This document shows, piece after piece, positions 51,042-62,569 of a stretch of DNA of 64,000 nt. The DNA comes from Hedera helix. Taxonomy: Eukaryota; Streptophyta; Magnoliopsida; Apiales; Araliaceae. Position 1 is the stretch's first letter. Every line of letters starts with the position of its first letter. The stretch is from assembly GCA_947179155.2 (NCBI GenBank), contig OX359270.1:19441556-19505555 (forward strand), read 5' to 3'. Both the position numbers and the translations under genes were made by a program. The notes under the pieces were generated by a model, which saw only the letters and a list, made by a program, of their open reading frames with translations, searched no databases and was not told where the DNA came from.

Positions 51042-54000
51042 TAGAGCCAGTCACTCATGTATCTAATACCCATGGAACTAGTGTGACCTTCGTGCTTCTG
51101 CTGCGACAAAGCCTTGGTCAGTGGATCTGCAACATTATTATCTGTTGGCACTCTGCATATATGTACATCTCCTCTATTAATGATTTCACGGATGAGATGG
51201 TACCGCCTAAGTATATGCTTGGATCGTTGGTGAGATCTGGGTTCCTTAGCCTGTGCAATGGCTCCATAATTATCACAGTATAACTCAACTGGATCAACAA
51301 TGGTTGGAACAACACCAAGTTCAGTGACGAACTTTTTAATCCATACAGCCTCCTTGGCTGCACTAGAAGCAGCAATATACTCAGCCTCTGTTGTAGAATC
51401 GGCTACTGTCTCTTGCTTCGAACTTTTCCAGCTAACAGCACCACCATTAATGCAAAACACAAAACCTGACTGAGACTTATAGTCATCACTGTCAGTCTGG
51501 AAACTAGCATCTGTGTAACCCTTTACTGCCAGTTTATCTTCACCTCTATATACCAAGAAAGAATCCTTAGTCCTTTTCAGGTACTTGAGGATATTCTTGA
51601 CAGCTGTCCAGTGACCTTCACCTGGATTCGACTGGTATCTGCTCGTCATGCTCAAAGCATACGAAACATCCGGACGAGTACATATCATTGCGTACATGAT
51701 AGATCCAATTGCCGAAGCATAAGGGATCTTTCTCATACGCTCCTCATCATCTTGTGATTTAGGACATTGGGCCTTAGAGATCTTTACACCATGAGTCATG
51801 GGTAAGTGTCCTCTTTTTGCCTCTTGCATGCTGAACCGTTTCAACACTTTATCAATATATGTACTTTGACTTAGGCCGAGCATTTTTCTCGATCTATCTC
51901 GATAGATCTTGATACCTAAAATGTAGGTTGCATCACCCAAATCTTTCATGGAGAAACATTTTCCTAACCATGTTTTTACAGCCTGTAAGGAAGGAATGTC
52001 ATTCCCAATAATTAATATGTCGTCTACATATAATACCAGGAATACAATCTGACTCCCACTAACCTTCTTATATACACAAGGTTCATCTTCATTTTTTATA
52101 AAGCCAAACTCTTTGACTGCTTCATTAAATCGAAGATTCCAACTCCGAGAGGCTTGCTTCAATCCATAAATGGATCGCTGCAGCTTACATACCTTTCCAG
52201 CATCCTTTGGAGTGACAAAACCCTCAGGTTGTGTCATGTACACATCCTCAAGGAGATTTCCATTAAGGAAAGCAGTTTTGACATCCATCTGCCAGATTTC
52301 GTAATCATAAAATGCTGCAATAGCAAGTAAGATCCTGATGGATTTAACCATTGCCACTGGGGAGAAGGTTTCATCATAGTCAACACCTTGAACTTGTTTG
52401 AAACCTTTTGCTACCAGTCGGCCTTTATAGGTTTGTACATTACCATCCATGTCGGTTTTCTTCTTGAAAACCCATTTGCACCCGATTGGTTTTACTCCTT
52501 CGGGTGGATCAACCAAAGTCCATACTTGGTTAGTATACATGGAGTCCATCTCAGATTTCATGGCTTCAAGCCATCTCTCAGAATCTGGTCCATTCATAGC
52601 TCCTTGGTAGGAAGCAGGCTCATCCTGATCTATGAGCATTACATCGCCGTTTTGAGTCACAAGAAATCCATAATATCTCTCGGGCTCTTGGCGTGTCCTA
52701 CTAGATCTACGAATGCCTTGTGTAATTTGAGCAGGTTCACTTTCCACAATATCTTGTGGTTCCTGCTCATGTTCTAACTCAGGTTCAATGATATTTTGTG
52801 GTTCTCGAATTTCTTCGAGTTCTACTTTCCTCCCACTGTTTCCTTTAGAGACAAATTCTCTTTCTAGAAAAATACTAGTTCGAGCAACAACCACTTTGTT
52901 CTCAGAAGGTTTGTAGAAATAATACCCTTTTGTTTCCTTAGGGTATCCCACAAAATTACATTTGTCAGATTTGGGTCCGAGCTTGTCAGAAGCCAGACGT
53001 TTTACAAACGCCTCACAACCCCAAATCTTCATGAACGACATACTAGGACGTTTCCCAGTCCACATCTCATATGGTGTCTTTTGAACCGTCTTTGTAGGAA
53101 CACGGTTAAGTGTGAATGCAGCTGTCTCTAGGGCATGACCCCAGAAGCTTATTGGAAGATCTGCATGACTCATCATTAATCGGACCATGTCCAACAAGGT
53201 GCGATTCCTCCTCTCAGACACACCATTCCATTGTGGTGTTCCAGGTGGAGTGAGTTGTGATATAATACCACACTCCTTTAGAAGGTCATCAAAATCTTGG
53301 CTTAAGTATTCACCACCTCGATCGGATCGAAGGGCTTTTATGCTTTTGCCAAATTGGTTTTCAACTTCATTCTTGAATTCCTTGAACTTTTCTAAGGATT
53401 CGGATTTGTGTCCCATAAGATACACATATCCATATCTACTGAAGTCATCAGTAAATGTAATGAAGTAATAGAACCTACCTCTTGTTAATGAACTCATGGG
53501 TCCACATACATCACTATGTATAAGTCCCAATATATCACTAGTCCGTTCACTATGACCAGTGAAAGGGGCTTTAGTCATCTTACCTAATAAACAAGACTCG
53601 CATTTCTCATATGATTCAAAATCAAATGAATCCAAAAATCCATCTTTATGGAGTTTGGATATGCGTTTCTCATTTATATGGCCTAAACGACAGTGCCAGA
53701 GATATGTCGGATTTGAATCATTTGATTTAAATCGTTTTGTATTTATGTTATAGATAGGCATCTCTAAAGCAAGAATATAAAGACCATTAAACAATTGTGC
53801 AACACCATAACATATTTCATTTAAGTAAAATGAACAACTGTTGTTCTTTATTAAAAACGAAAAACCTTTCTTGTCCAAACAAGAAACAGAAATAATGTTT
53901 TTGCTCATAGCAGGCACAAAATAACAATCTTCTAACTCTAATACTAGCCCAGTGGGCAAAGATAAATGATAAGTTCCTACGGCTAGTGCAGCAACTTTTG

Positions 54001-55009
54001 CTCCATTCCCAACTCGTAGGTCAACCTCTCCTTTCGCCAAAGTCCTACTCCTTCGGAGTTCCTGCACATTAACACAAATGTGAGAACCACATCCAGTATC
54101 CAATACCCATGATGTAGAAGTGGACAAATTGACTTCTATAACATATATACCTGAATCAGAAGTCGTACTTCCTTTCTTTTTCTTCAGTTCTTCCAGATAT
54201 GCATGACAATTCCTTTTCCAGTGTCCAGGTTTTCCACAAAAGTGACAATCACCTTCTTTAGCTACCCCACCTTTAGGTTTTAAAGCCTGTTTGTTTTTGA
54301 AATTGGGTTTGGCACCAGATTTAGATCCTATCTTCTTCTTGCCTTTCCCTTTTCCCTTAGCATTCCCCTTTTGCACCATCATTATGGGATCGGGTCCTGC
54401 CTTTTTCATGTTGTTCTCGGCAGTTCTTAACATGCTCAACAACTCAGTAAGTGGTTTCGTAATTTCATTCATGAGATAATTCATGACAAATTGCGAGTAG
54501 CTGTTGTTCAAAGATTGCAAAACTAGATCAGTTTGGGCTTCCGCAGTAATCGGAAAACCCAACCTAGCAAGGTACTCAATATACCCAATCATTTTAAGAA
54601 CATGTGGACCAACTGGATCACGTTCACCCATCTTGCAGTGATACAACGCCTTGCTTGTATCATACCTTTCCTGTCGAGCATGCCCTGCGAACAATTTCTT
54701 GAGATGCTCGATCATCTCATAAGCATCCATTAACTCATGTTGCTTCTGAAGCTCAGAGTTCATAGTTGCTAGCATGAGACAACTCACGTCCAGAGCATCA
54801 TCTTGATGCTTCTTATAAGCATTATGCTCTGCACGTGGTGCAGTGTTAGCTGGTGCTGCAGGAATGGGCCCATCAAGGACATAAAGCTTGCACTCTTGTT
54901 TGAGGACAATCCTCAAGTTCCTATGCCAGTCTAGGAAATTAATTCCACTCAGCTTTTCCTTCTCAAGGACTAATCGTAGTGAAAGACTATTTGTGTTGTT
55001 TGTTGCCAT
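51041..55009 (-). CDS. Copia gag-pol polyprotein, intact
   Basis: A single 1322-residue frame, MATNNTNSLS to MSDWL. Gag occupies about 1-250, with a CCHC knuckle C255-C258-H263-C268. The protease motif DTGCGSH is at 304-310. Integrase: zinc finger H439/H444/C470/C473 and catalytic D500, D563, E599 (35 residues between the last two, as in the D,D35E family). Reverse transcriptase: D909 in QMDV and YVDD at 994-997. RNase H: D1167, E1208-E1210 and D1246. Order protease-integrase-RT-RNase H defines Ty1/Copia. Start chosen at the first ATG before conserved gag. No stop, frameshift or missing key residue. The clade (Tork/Angela-like) is uncertain. Protease must release the parts, since gag and pol share one frame. 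Confidence 0.97.
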   Translation of the reverse strand: MATNNTNSLSLRLVLEKEKLSGINFLDWHRNLRIVLKQECKLYVLDGPIPAAPANTAPRAEHNAYKKHQDDALDVSCLMLATMNSELQKQHELMDAYEMIEHLKKLFAGHARQERYDTSKALYHCKMGERDPVGPHVLKMIGYIEYLARLGFPITAEAQTDLVLQSLNNSYSQFVMNYLMNEITKPLTELLSMLRTAENNMKKAGPDPIMMVQKGNAKGKGKGKKKIGSKSGAKPNFKNKQALKPKGGVAKEGDCHFCGKPGHWKRNCHAYLEELKKKKGSTTSDSGIYVIEVNLSTSTSWVLDTGCGSHICVNVQELRRSRTLAKGEVDLRVGNGAKVAALAVGTYHLSLPTGLVLELEDCYFVPAMSKNIISVSCLDKKGFSFLIKNNSCSFYLNEICYGVAQLFNGLYILALEMPIYNINTKRFKSNDSNPTYLWHCRLGHINEKRISKLHKDGFLDSFDFESYEKCESCLLGKMTKAPFTGHSERTSDILGLIHSDVCGPMSSLTRGRFYYFITFTDDFSRYGYVYLMGHKSESLEKFKEFKNEVENQFGKSIKALRSDRGGEYLSQDFDDLLKECGIISQLTPPGTPQWNGVSERRNRTLLDMVRLMMSHADLPISFWGHALETAAFTLNRVPTKTVQKTPYEMWTGKRPSMSFMKIWGCEAFVKRLASDKLGPKSDKCNFVGYPKETKGYYFYKPSENKVVVARTSIFLEREFVSKGNSGRKVELEEIREPQNIIEPELEHEQEPQDIVESEPAQITQGIRRSSRTRQEPERYYGFLVTQNGDVMLIDQDEPASYQGAMNGPDSERWLEAMKSEMDSMYTNQVWTLVDPPEGVKPIGCKWVFKKKTDMDGNVQTYKGRLVAKGFKQVQGVDYDETFSPVAMVKSIRILLAIAAFYDYEIWQMDVKTAFLNGNLLEDVYMTQPEGFVTPKDAGKVCKLQRSIYGLKQASRSWNLRFNEAVKEFGFIKNEDEPCVYKKVSGSQIVFLVLYVDDILIIGNDIPSLQAVKTWLGKCFSMKDLGDATYILGIKIYRDRSRKMLGLSQSTYIDKVLKRFSMQEAKRGHLPMTHGVKISKAQCPKSQDDEERMRKIPYASAIGSIMYAMICTRPDVSYALSMTSRYQSNPGEGHWTAVKNILKYLKRTKDSFLVYRGEDKLAVKGYTDASFQTDSDDYKSQSGFVFCINGGAVSWKSSKQETVADSTTEAEYIAASSAAKEAVWIKKFVTELGVVPTIVDPVELYCDNYGAIAQAKEPRSHQRSKHILRRYHLIREIINRGDVHICRVPTDNNVADPLTKALSQQKHEGHTSSMGIRYMSDWL

Positions 55010-56588
55010 TGATATCTACAATTTATAAGTGCAAAAATAATAAGTCAAATTGCAGAGTTTTGATATTATGTAATTGATAATAGTACATTCCAAATATACC
55101 TCCCACTATTTTAATCAAATTAATAGCCCTCACCATTAATTCGGAAAGCATTTTTATTAAATCTTTCTAGTGAGCTAAGATCCATATTTCATTACGCCTT
55201 AAGTTAGCTTTGGCTAATCTCTTAAAACATAATTATTTAGGTAGACAACCATTTGTCAATTATATCATATATAACTCTTAGATAGTTTGGTGAACAACAT
55301 TTGTTCTAGTCCATCTAATGGTACCTGCCAAACTCTATGCCTCTAAGTCCACAATCCTATTGAGATAACTTAGTTAAGTCGGGCCCAATGATTTTAACAT
55401 TTTGGATATCACAATTATCCTATCGCATCTTACCAAGATAAATGGGGTACTTTGCTTTGGCAAACCTACATTCATCGATCCAGGTCTTGATGAGTGTTAT
55501 TCATTGGAAGGCATCTGATTTAGACTTAATAATTTTATGAGGGATTTTATTAATTAATTTAGATCTCACCAATTTTAATCTTATTAAGCATGCACATTAT
55601 TTATCATAGCATATCGTATACAAGCATAAATAAAGTGCAAAAATTAAACGTGTCACAGTTATGGCCCAACCCTATGTCAATCCTTTCAAGCTAATGAAAA
55701 GATTGAAGGTCAGTCTAAGGTGGTAAAAGGTCTTCAAAATAGTAGCTTCGTTGGACCTTCCTCGTTCACGTGTGTCTCCTCTCCATCGTCATCTTATCTT
55801 CTTGATGACACTTGTACATTACATGTTATAAAGAAACCTCGAGTTACATTCGAGGGGATTTAGATGAGAAGAGAATATTACATCAGAATATAGAAAGGCA
55901 CGACATGCAAGCCGTATTTCAAAAACCAAAAACCACTAATCCTATGGGTCAAAAGGGTCATAACTGTGCACCATGCATATCACAATAAGCACATAACACA
56001 ATTTATATCATTTAAAGAAAATTATAAATAATATTTGGGGTCACGACCATCGTGCGCTACGGCGGGGGGGTCCAAGGGGGGGACTCCCCCCCTGGCGGGG
56101 GGGTCAGCGAGCGGGGTCGGGGGCAGCGCCCTTGGAAATTTTTTCCAAACTACAATCTGTATTGTAGAATTCCTGAACTGCAGATTGTATACGAATCTCG
56201 GAAACAATTCCAAAATCATATATAATCTGCCATGCAAATTGTATATGAATTTCTGAAACAATTCCAGAATCATATACAATCTGTCATATTAAACAATATA
56301 CCCAGAACAATACACCTAGAACATATCATATATGTCCAGTTTCGTTTAATCATATTAAACCGAATCTTCATACTTCTAATCCAATTAGAACAGAAGTTGT
56401 ATTGTTCTTCCACCTTATAAAATACGATTAACAGAAACCATATACATGCATATATTTCAGATTTCCAGAATACGCATACATGTAAAATATCATATATTTA
56501 AACTCAGATCGGTAAACATGCATCATCATATATCATATATATCGAGTACAATTAAATCACGTAATCTGAATTAATCGTTTCGCAAGTA
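55010..56588 (-). other. Copia untranslated leader
   Basis: About 1.58 kb between PBS and gag ATG, unusually long. It contains a GC-rich block with five G-runs (56061-56124), a G7-ACT-C7 hairpin (56076-56092) and a 54-bp repeat in two copies (56181 and 56235). Small ORFs over the GC block are not gene-like. It probably houses packaging and dimerisation signals, inferred from position. Confidence 0.6.
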
Positions 56589-56600
56589 GCTCTGATACCA
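56589..56600 (-). other. Copia PBS for initiator tRNA-Met
   Basis: Sense TGGTATCAGAGC, a perfect 12-nt match to the standard initiator-tRNA-Met site, one base inside the 5' LTR. Confidence 0.95.
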
Positions 56601-56601
56601 C

Positions 56602-58138
56602 TGTTAGGGTTTCGACACAGTGAAAGCAGCGGAATTTAAAATTTTTCCGAAACCCTTAGACAGGATCCAAGCGAAAACAGATTAATCAGAGGTTTAGATT
56701 ATTTTACCGATTATCCGAGATGGACAGGAGACGATGGAATTCTGGAACGGCTTCGAATCTTCAACGCAATCCAGCGACTACGTCTCTACGGTATCCACAC
56801 GAACGCTCCACGAACCGTCACACGATCTGCAGCGAAAGGGATCTGCGGTACTAGCCACCAAGATCAGGATTTCTAACCTATTTTTCTCTCTAGCCTCTTT
56901 CTGAAAGCGGCTAGGGTTTTAGTTTTTCCTTACGTAACTTTTAGACTACTGATATATCATATATATAGTAGTTAATAGGAATTAACTAAAACCTAAAATA
57001 AATAGAAAAATAAAATCCGAATTTTATATATTATATTTTAATTAAGTCTTACTTAATTAATATACATATATACAAATTATCCTATTAATTTAAATTCGTA
57101 ATTTCTAAATACTATCAATCATATTGACATATTTAAAATACTTACAATTTAAATTAATTCCCTTTTAATTACGTTCTAAGTGTGTGACCCTATAGGTTAT
57201 TATTATGTTGGCAATAATTTTAAAATCATATTATAAAATTATAAACAGTGAGCGGCATCTAGTAATGCATCACTGCTACCCAAATAATAATAAGATCGGT
57301 GATTCGATACAACCTTTTCGTGACCAATGTTTCTATGTATTTTAATCCTTTTAACCTTATATCCTAGATTAAACTCGAGGCATGGAATGTGTCATACTCT
57401 TCATAATTTAATCTGAGTTTTCTTGATCAATGAGTAGACTATATGAAACAAATCAATATTTGAGCATGGTCATGCATTTCATAGTCCTATTCAATCAAGA
57501 GGCCTATGGATATCACCCCTAATATATAGGTGGGTTAAATTCCATCTAGATCACTCATATTCCTCACACGATTCATGATGTACCCAATGATCACCTTTAT
57601 TGTCCACCCTATTAAAGGTGACATTTGATGATATCAAAGTACATAAATTCTCGTGTAATAATATAGTGACTTCAGGTCGGAGGATCATTACATCATTGTC
57701 ACTATAAGAATTTCTTATGACACTTTGCATAATGCTCCATGTAGAATTCTCATGGTGGGTCAGTCCAGTACATTGTTCTCTAACATGTACCTATGCATTG
57801 ACTCAAATATCTCATATATTTATGACCAATGAGATTTGGCCATCAGTCAATCCACATACTAGTCTCAATGCATCATTGTTATCCCATTAACAATGATACT
57901 CGACTAGGGACATTTAAGAGCAATGATACTAATTATAATTATATAATCTCATGTTCAAGTCACATACTTAAAGCTATATAATTCGTATCATTATTCTAAG
58001 GGCTTTTATTATGTTAACATTTATATAACGCAGTAAATGAAATCATAATAAAATAATCCATTTATTCAATCAAATATAATATCAAAAATGTTAAGCAATT
58101 ACATCAAATAATTAGCCTCTAGGGCATAAACTCTAACA
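56602..58138 (-). repeat. Copia 5' LTR
   Basis: 1537 bp, the partner of 49490-51026. This is the LTR that would drive transcription; the TATA-like CTATATATATG in sense is at 56958-56968. Differences from the 3' LTR include positions near 56658, 56770, 56810, 57263, 57366 and 58114. Confidence 0.95.
56958..56968 (-). promoter_or_regulatory. TATA-like box in Copia 5' LTR
   Basis: Sense CTATATATATG, identical in both LTRs. Placement about 1.17 kb into a 1.54-kb LTR is compatible with a U3/R boundary shortly downstream. Start site not demonstrated. Confidence 0.5.
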
Positions 58139-59506
58139 GTATGTACAATTAGTTATTATTTATTTTAAATAATAACTAAAGATAATTAATTAATTTCTAT
58201 TTAATCAAGATTAAATAGTAATTGAATAGAGTTTAAGTTAATAAGATAATTTGAAGTTAATATTGCAATTAATTGTAATAAATTGTGTAAGGGTTTAATA
58301 AGTGTCCAACACTTAAGAAAAATATTTTCTAACTTATTAAATTATTAACCTAATATGATTAAGGGTCTATAAGGTTAATAATATTGTTTTGACTGATATA
58401 AATTATGTGTGGTAGATAAGTTCCTTAGTGAGCGTATAGTTGTGCAAATACGCCGTACTAATTATTAGACCAACTTTATTAATGTTAGATCTTTCAAAGC
58501 CAATTAGTTAATGCTAGACATTAATTGTAGCTGAGCAGACAAACAAGATCCTTATCTCTAAACTCATTTCATTGAGCAAGTTATTTATTTAAGCTTGAAT
58601 TATAATTCCAAGCATGCTTTAAGTGGTTTAAATTACTTTACAATTATTCCACATCGATATTATTGTTATTCGCACTTGGCGCACTTGATCTTGTACAGTC
58701 TTTGACTTGTACCTTATTTAATGCTCTACTGTTTAAAGAACTGTTCAAAGTAGGTCTAAGTCATTGTTCGACTAGACATTTATGTTAAAAAATTTAAAAA
58801 CTATCCAAATCATTGAAGATGCAGATTCTTAGACTATTATGAACACCCCTTTATTATAGGGGAGTACCATATATCTAATATCATGTACAAAATACGAAAA
58901 TTAAATGTTATGCATACACATATTGTACCGAGACTGATCCCCTCGGGTACATATTTTTGGTAGTAACCATTGGGTCAACCTGCTATTGACTCCAGTGGAT
59001 GTTTATAGTACATAGTCTATTTGACTATCTTAATTCTAAAAGCAAATCATTATTCCTGCTTATGTTATTCATATTGTTGAATTGTTTCAGCTATTCTCTT
59101 TCATTCATGATATATTATTTCTTGATGTTATTTAAACTTGTTGAGCAAACTAGTTGCTCACTCTTGCTATATCATGAACCTTATTGCAGTGGAACCCGGA
59201 ACTTCTGGAAAGAAGAAGGGTAAAGGAAAGATGAAGTGATAGCCTTCAAGAGACAGTCTTTAGTTTATTCATCTAGCTAAAATTACTTGTTTTGTAATGT
59301 AAACCCTAAGTACTTTATTAAGGGTATTTGTGTATTTTTTTGTAAGGTCACCGTATCTTGGGACTAGTAACACCTTTTGAATGAACATCATATGTTTATT
59401 ATTTCGCTTTTAATTATTGTATGTTGTTTAGAGGTGGATGTTTGTATTGGATCGTGATGACCGGATTCGAGTAATTAGGACCCGGATTTGGGGGCATCAC
59501 AATAAT

Positions 59507-61128
59507 CACCAAGCTTCCTTTTCTTTGACAAAATGTCTTTCATAAACTTCATATAGCTCAGCATCTGTTCTAAAGCTTCGGCAAATGGAATGTTTATATG
59601 AAACTTTTTCAATACCTCCAAGAACATAGAAAACTGTTTATCCAGTTTCTTTTTCTGCAGCCGTTGTGGAAATGGCATAGGCTGAACTTTAGGAATGGTC
59701 TTATTGGCTTTTGAATCTGGCACTTTAACTTCCTCCACTTTAATTTATGGCTCCCCACTCTTGTTATCTTCTTCAACAACAACGTCTTCTTAATTAGCAA
59801 GTTGTGACACTATAGTGGTTTGTTAAGTAATTTTAGGTAACTCTTTACCACTACGGAGTATAACTGCTTTACACTTCTCCTTGTCTTCCCTCTTGGGATT
59901 GACTTCAGTATCACTCGACAAAGTCCCTTATGGATGATTATTGATAGCGCATGCAAGCTACCCCACTTAGTTTTCTAAGTTCCGAATGGAAACATCTTGA
60001 CTGTTTATTCTTGTCTCCTTTTGTGAAATATATCGGAAGAGCAGTCCTTCCAAGTTAGACTTTTTCTCCTGTTGAGGTGGAGCTTGTTGAGGAACTTATT
60101 ATTGTTGATTGTAATTTGGAAATCCTGGAGGATATGGTTGCCTGGTTGCCTTGGAGCTGAAGATTGACCTTGATTGCTATTATTGCTCCATAATAAAATT
60201 TGGATGATTTCTCAAGCCCGGTTAATAATGTGTGGGAACATTGTTGTTCAGCTGCCGATTATAATTGTTGACATACTGAACTGATTCTGCTCTTATCGTG
60301 CATTGATCACTGAGGTGATCCCCAACACAGATGTCACAAGCTACTGCTACACTCTGTATAGATTTCACTCCAAAAGTGTCGATCTTCCTTGCAAGTGCAA
60401 CCACTTATGCAGATAAGGCTGTAACAGCATCCAACTCATGTATGCCAGCCAGCCACCTTTCTTTGTGTCTGTCTTTCAGAAGGCCACTGGTAGTTGTTAG
60501 TTGCCATAGTTTTCAGCAACTCATAAGCGTCATCATAATTCTTCCTCATTAATTCTCCGCCAGCTGCGGCATCTATACTCATTCGGGTTGAAATAAACAA
60601 CCCATTATAAAATGTTTGAACCTGCAGCCATTTTGATATGTCATGGTGCTGACATCTTCTTAGCAAATCCTTAAATAGCTCCCACGTTTTATAAAGAGAC
60701 TTGGAGTCCTGTTGTGAGAAGGATGTGATGTCATTCCTTTACCTTGCTATTTTGGCTGGTGGAAAGAATTTCACCAAGAATTTTTTAGCCAAGTTAACCC
60801 AGGTAATAATGGAGCCCGCTGGAAGAGAGTGCAACCAACTTTTTTCCTTATCATGAAGAGTGAAAGGGAATTGTCGGAGTCTAATAACTTCTTTGGTAAC
60901 TCTTTGATATATGAATGTGTCACAGATTTCCAAAAAGTTTATCAAATGATCGTTCGGGTCATCATTTGGCATCCCACCAAATTGCACATGATTCCGAATC
61001 ATTTGGATAGTGTCTGGCTTGATCTCAAAGTTGTTAACTATAATAGTTGGCCTAATGATGCTCGAATGGACATCTGTGACTTACGGCATAACATATTCCC
61101 GTAAAGATTTCTGATTTTCTAATGCCAT
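59507..61128 (-). pseudogene. Gy1 gag, decayed
   Basis: Minus-strand Athila-type gag from the ATG at 61128 (MALENQKSLREYVMP, then a stop). It continues MIRNHVQFGGMPNDDPNDHL, TLHDKEKSWLHSLPAGSI and AKKFLVKFFPPAKIAR (retrotransposon gag domain), FYNGLFISTRMSIDAAAGG, then a Cys/His cluster CDICVGDHLSDQC and NYNRQLNN (60222-60404). It ends PFPQRLQKKKLDKQFSMFL and KRKLGDY at the ATAAT target site. At least five stops and two frameshifts are visible. The protease that should follow lies at 42993. Confidence 0.85.
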
Positions 61129-61334
61129 AGTATTTTGATTGTGATTAACTTGAGATTTTTCTCTTTGCAGTCTCCGCAGAGTTATTTCAATTTCAAGATC
61201 AAAAGTTACTAAATTTGGTTCTTGAAAAAGTTGCATACAAAATCAAAAGTACCTACAAAATTAAACAGAAGTAACTTTTTAAATTAAGATTATCTCGATT
61301 AAGCTTAATATTGCAAAGAAATTAGATAAATAAC

Positions 61335-61352
61335 TCCCTGGCAATGGCGCAA
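61335..61352 (-). other. Gy1 PBS, degenerate tRNA-Asp type
   Basis: The plus strand reads CTCCCTGGCAATGGCGCAAA, matching the tRNA-Asp end CCCCGGCAACGGCGCCA with about four substitutions. It is in the same position relative to the LTR as the perfect version at 23190-23206. Confidence 0.7.
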
Positions 61353-61358
61353 AAAATT

Positions 61359-62569
61359 TGTTGATCTATTTCACGATTAATAATTACGTGCAAGTATACA
61401 TGACCCACAAGTAATATAATGTTAAGTAGAATGTCGATCCCACGATGAGCTAACACTAACACTTTTCAAGTATTAAACTTTTATCAGTTTAATCTTATTT
61501 AAACAATGATTAAGATGGTGAATATGATTAAGAAAGAATTATAAAATAAGTAATACGTGAAAACTAATATCAATTATAGACAAGTTAAGACCATAACTTC
61601 ACCCAATACCTTGTTAAAACCTCACACCACTCCTTTTAATTAATAGATCAAATGAATGATAGCTCGAGAATAAAAACAACCAAAAATCTCTTTCGATAGT
61701 TAAATGATTCACACCCTACTAACTAAATCACTATATTTCTATGTGATACTAATTAAGCAAGACGGCAATATAAATAGATTCTCAACCAGGCTACACAAGA
61801 TACCACGGTATATTCTTATCTGATATATAAGTTAGGCACTCAATCCGAAGATAAATGATCCTACAATTGTTATCATGTTTTAGGTCAAGCTATTTAATTC
61901 ACTTTTCAACATCATAAACAACACCACATTACTCACAAAGTAAGTAATCCATACATGAAGTATAAAACATAATAATCATTCATTTTTAATCCACATACAT
62001 TAAAAGGAGAGATATTAAATTTAAACAAAGTATTGAGATCCATTATGATCTTAGAAAGGAAGTCAGTTTATAACTAAATGAATAAAAACCATTAACAATA
62101 TGTTCATCATTCTTAAAATACACAAAATGAAGAAAAAATATACAAATGAAACTTCTTAAAGAACAAGTTTCAATCTAATAACTCCCTTCACTTTGAAGCA
62201 ATCCAAGATAGACGTTATCTTTGCTTCTTGAGTTAAAAAATGATAAAAAGCTGCCTTTAGAACTAAAAACTAGTAAAAATTGAGTTCCGTGGAATAAGAT
62301 GAATGATTTAGGTCATGCAGTAACTTTTATTTTATAAGCAAATCCAGCTTGAAAACAACATAATGGACCACTGTGGCGGTGGAAGGGACCGCTGCGGCGG
62401 TGGTTAAGGCTGAAAATTATAATTTTGTCCATTTAGCCCAAAAACCCAGCACATCAAAAATAAAAATCATAAACCCTAAAAATCACATATAGAAGCATAA
62501 ATAACTATCAAATACTCACAAATTATTAAACCATAAGTATTAATTCGCATGTATAAAATTCATTCATCA
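61359..62569 (-). repeat. Gy1 5' LTR
   Basis: TGTTGATCTATTTC...CATTCATCA in the window, 1211 bp; sense start TGATGAATG, similar to TGATAGGG of the Athila-type LTR at 24837. A GC-rich block GGCGGTGG...CCGCTGCGGCGGTGG is at 62371-62402. The right edge is set where Copia gag coding begins and is uncertain by a few bases; I could not confirm a TSD. Confidence 0.65.

Larger units (their letters stand above)
49490..58138 (-). mobile_element. Intact young Copia element, TSD GTATG
   Basis: A complete 8649-bp Ty1/Copia element: GTATG at 49485-49489 and 58139-58143, two 1537-bp LTRs, PBS, one uninterrupted gag-pol frame and a polypurine tract. The LTRs are colinear (constant offset 7112) and differ at about 14 positions by hand count, 0.9%, with 11 transitions and 3 transversions. 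With published plant rates of 7e-9 to 1.3e-8 per site per year this suggests roughly 0.35-0.65 million years. It is the youngest datable insertion here and the only one that could still move. Confidence 0.97.
42994..59501 (+). mobile_element. Solo Gypsy LTR in Gy1, itself twice interrupted, TSD ATAAT
   Basis: Starts TGTAATGTCC at 42994 and ends GGGGGCATCACA at 59501, flanked by ATAAT at 42989-42993 and 59502-59506. After removing the solo LTR at 43145-47174 and the Copia at 49490-58138 it is about 3.8 kb, all LTR-like. It is the same family as 1-2486. Segments: 42994-43144, 47175-49489, 58139-59501. The last part has the CTTGTTGAGC...CTCACTCTTGC block also present in the other solo LTRs. No internal region remains, so it is a solo LTR. 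Confidence 0.9.
15273..62569 (-). mobile_element. Gy1: Athila-like Gypsy element, split by nested insertions
   Basis: One ancient minus-strand Gypsy element can be read in order from right to left: 5' LTR (61359-62569), tRNA-Asp PBS, gag (59507-61128), protease (42566-42988), RT (41473-42300 and 20257-20734), RNase H (17250-17638) and integrase (16372-17250). Removing the three TSD-bounded insertions (42994-59501, 20740-41467, 17639-20256) rejoins each coding segment at the right codon. The tRNA-Asp-type PBS and protein sequence point to the Athila lineage. No env-like ORF is seen. The left boundary is uncertain because the 3' LTR is degraded and abuts a Copia fragment. Clearly non-functional. 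Confidence 0.75.

Noticed and set aside
52388..52777. Plus-strand ORFs inside the Copia element
   Set aside because: They are antisense shadows of the intact gag-pol frame with no domain of their own.
56589..56600. tRNA gene fragments at PBS sites
   Set aside because: Only 12-17 nt match tRNA ends and all sit at LTR edges; no cloverleaf is present.
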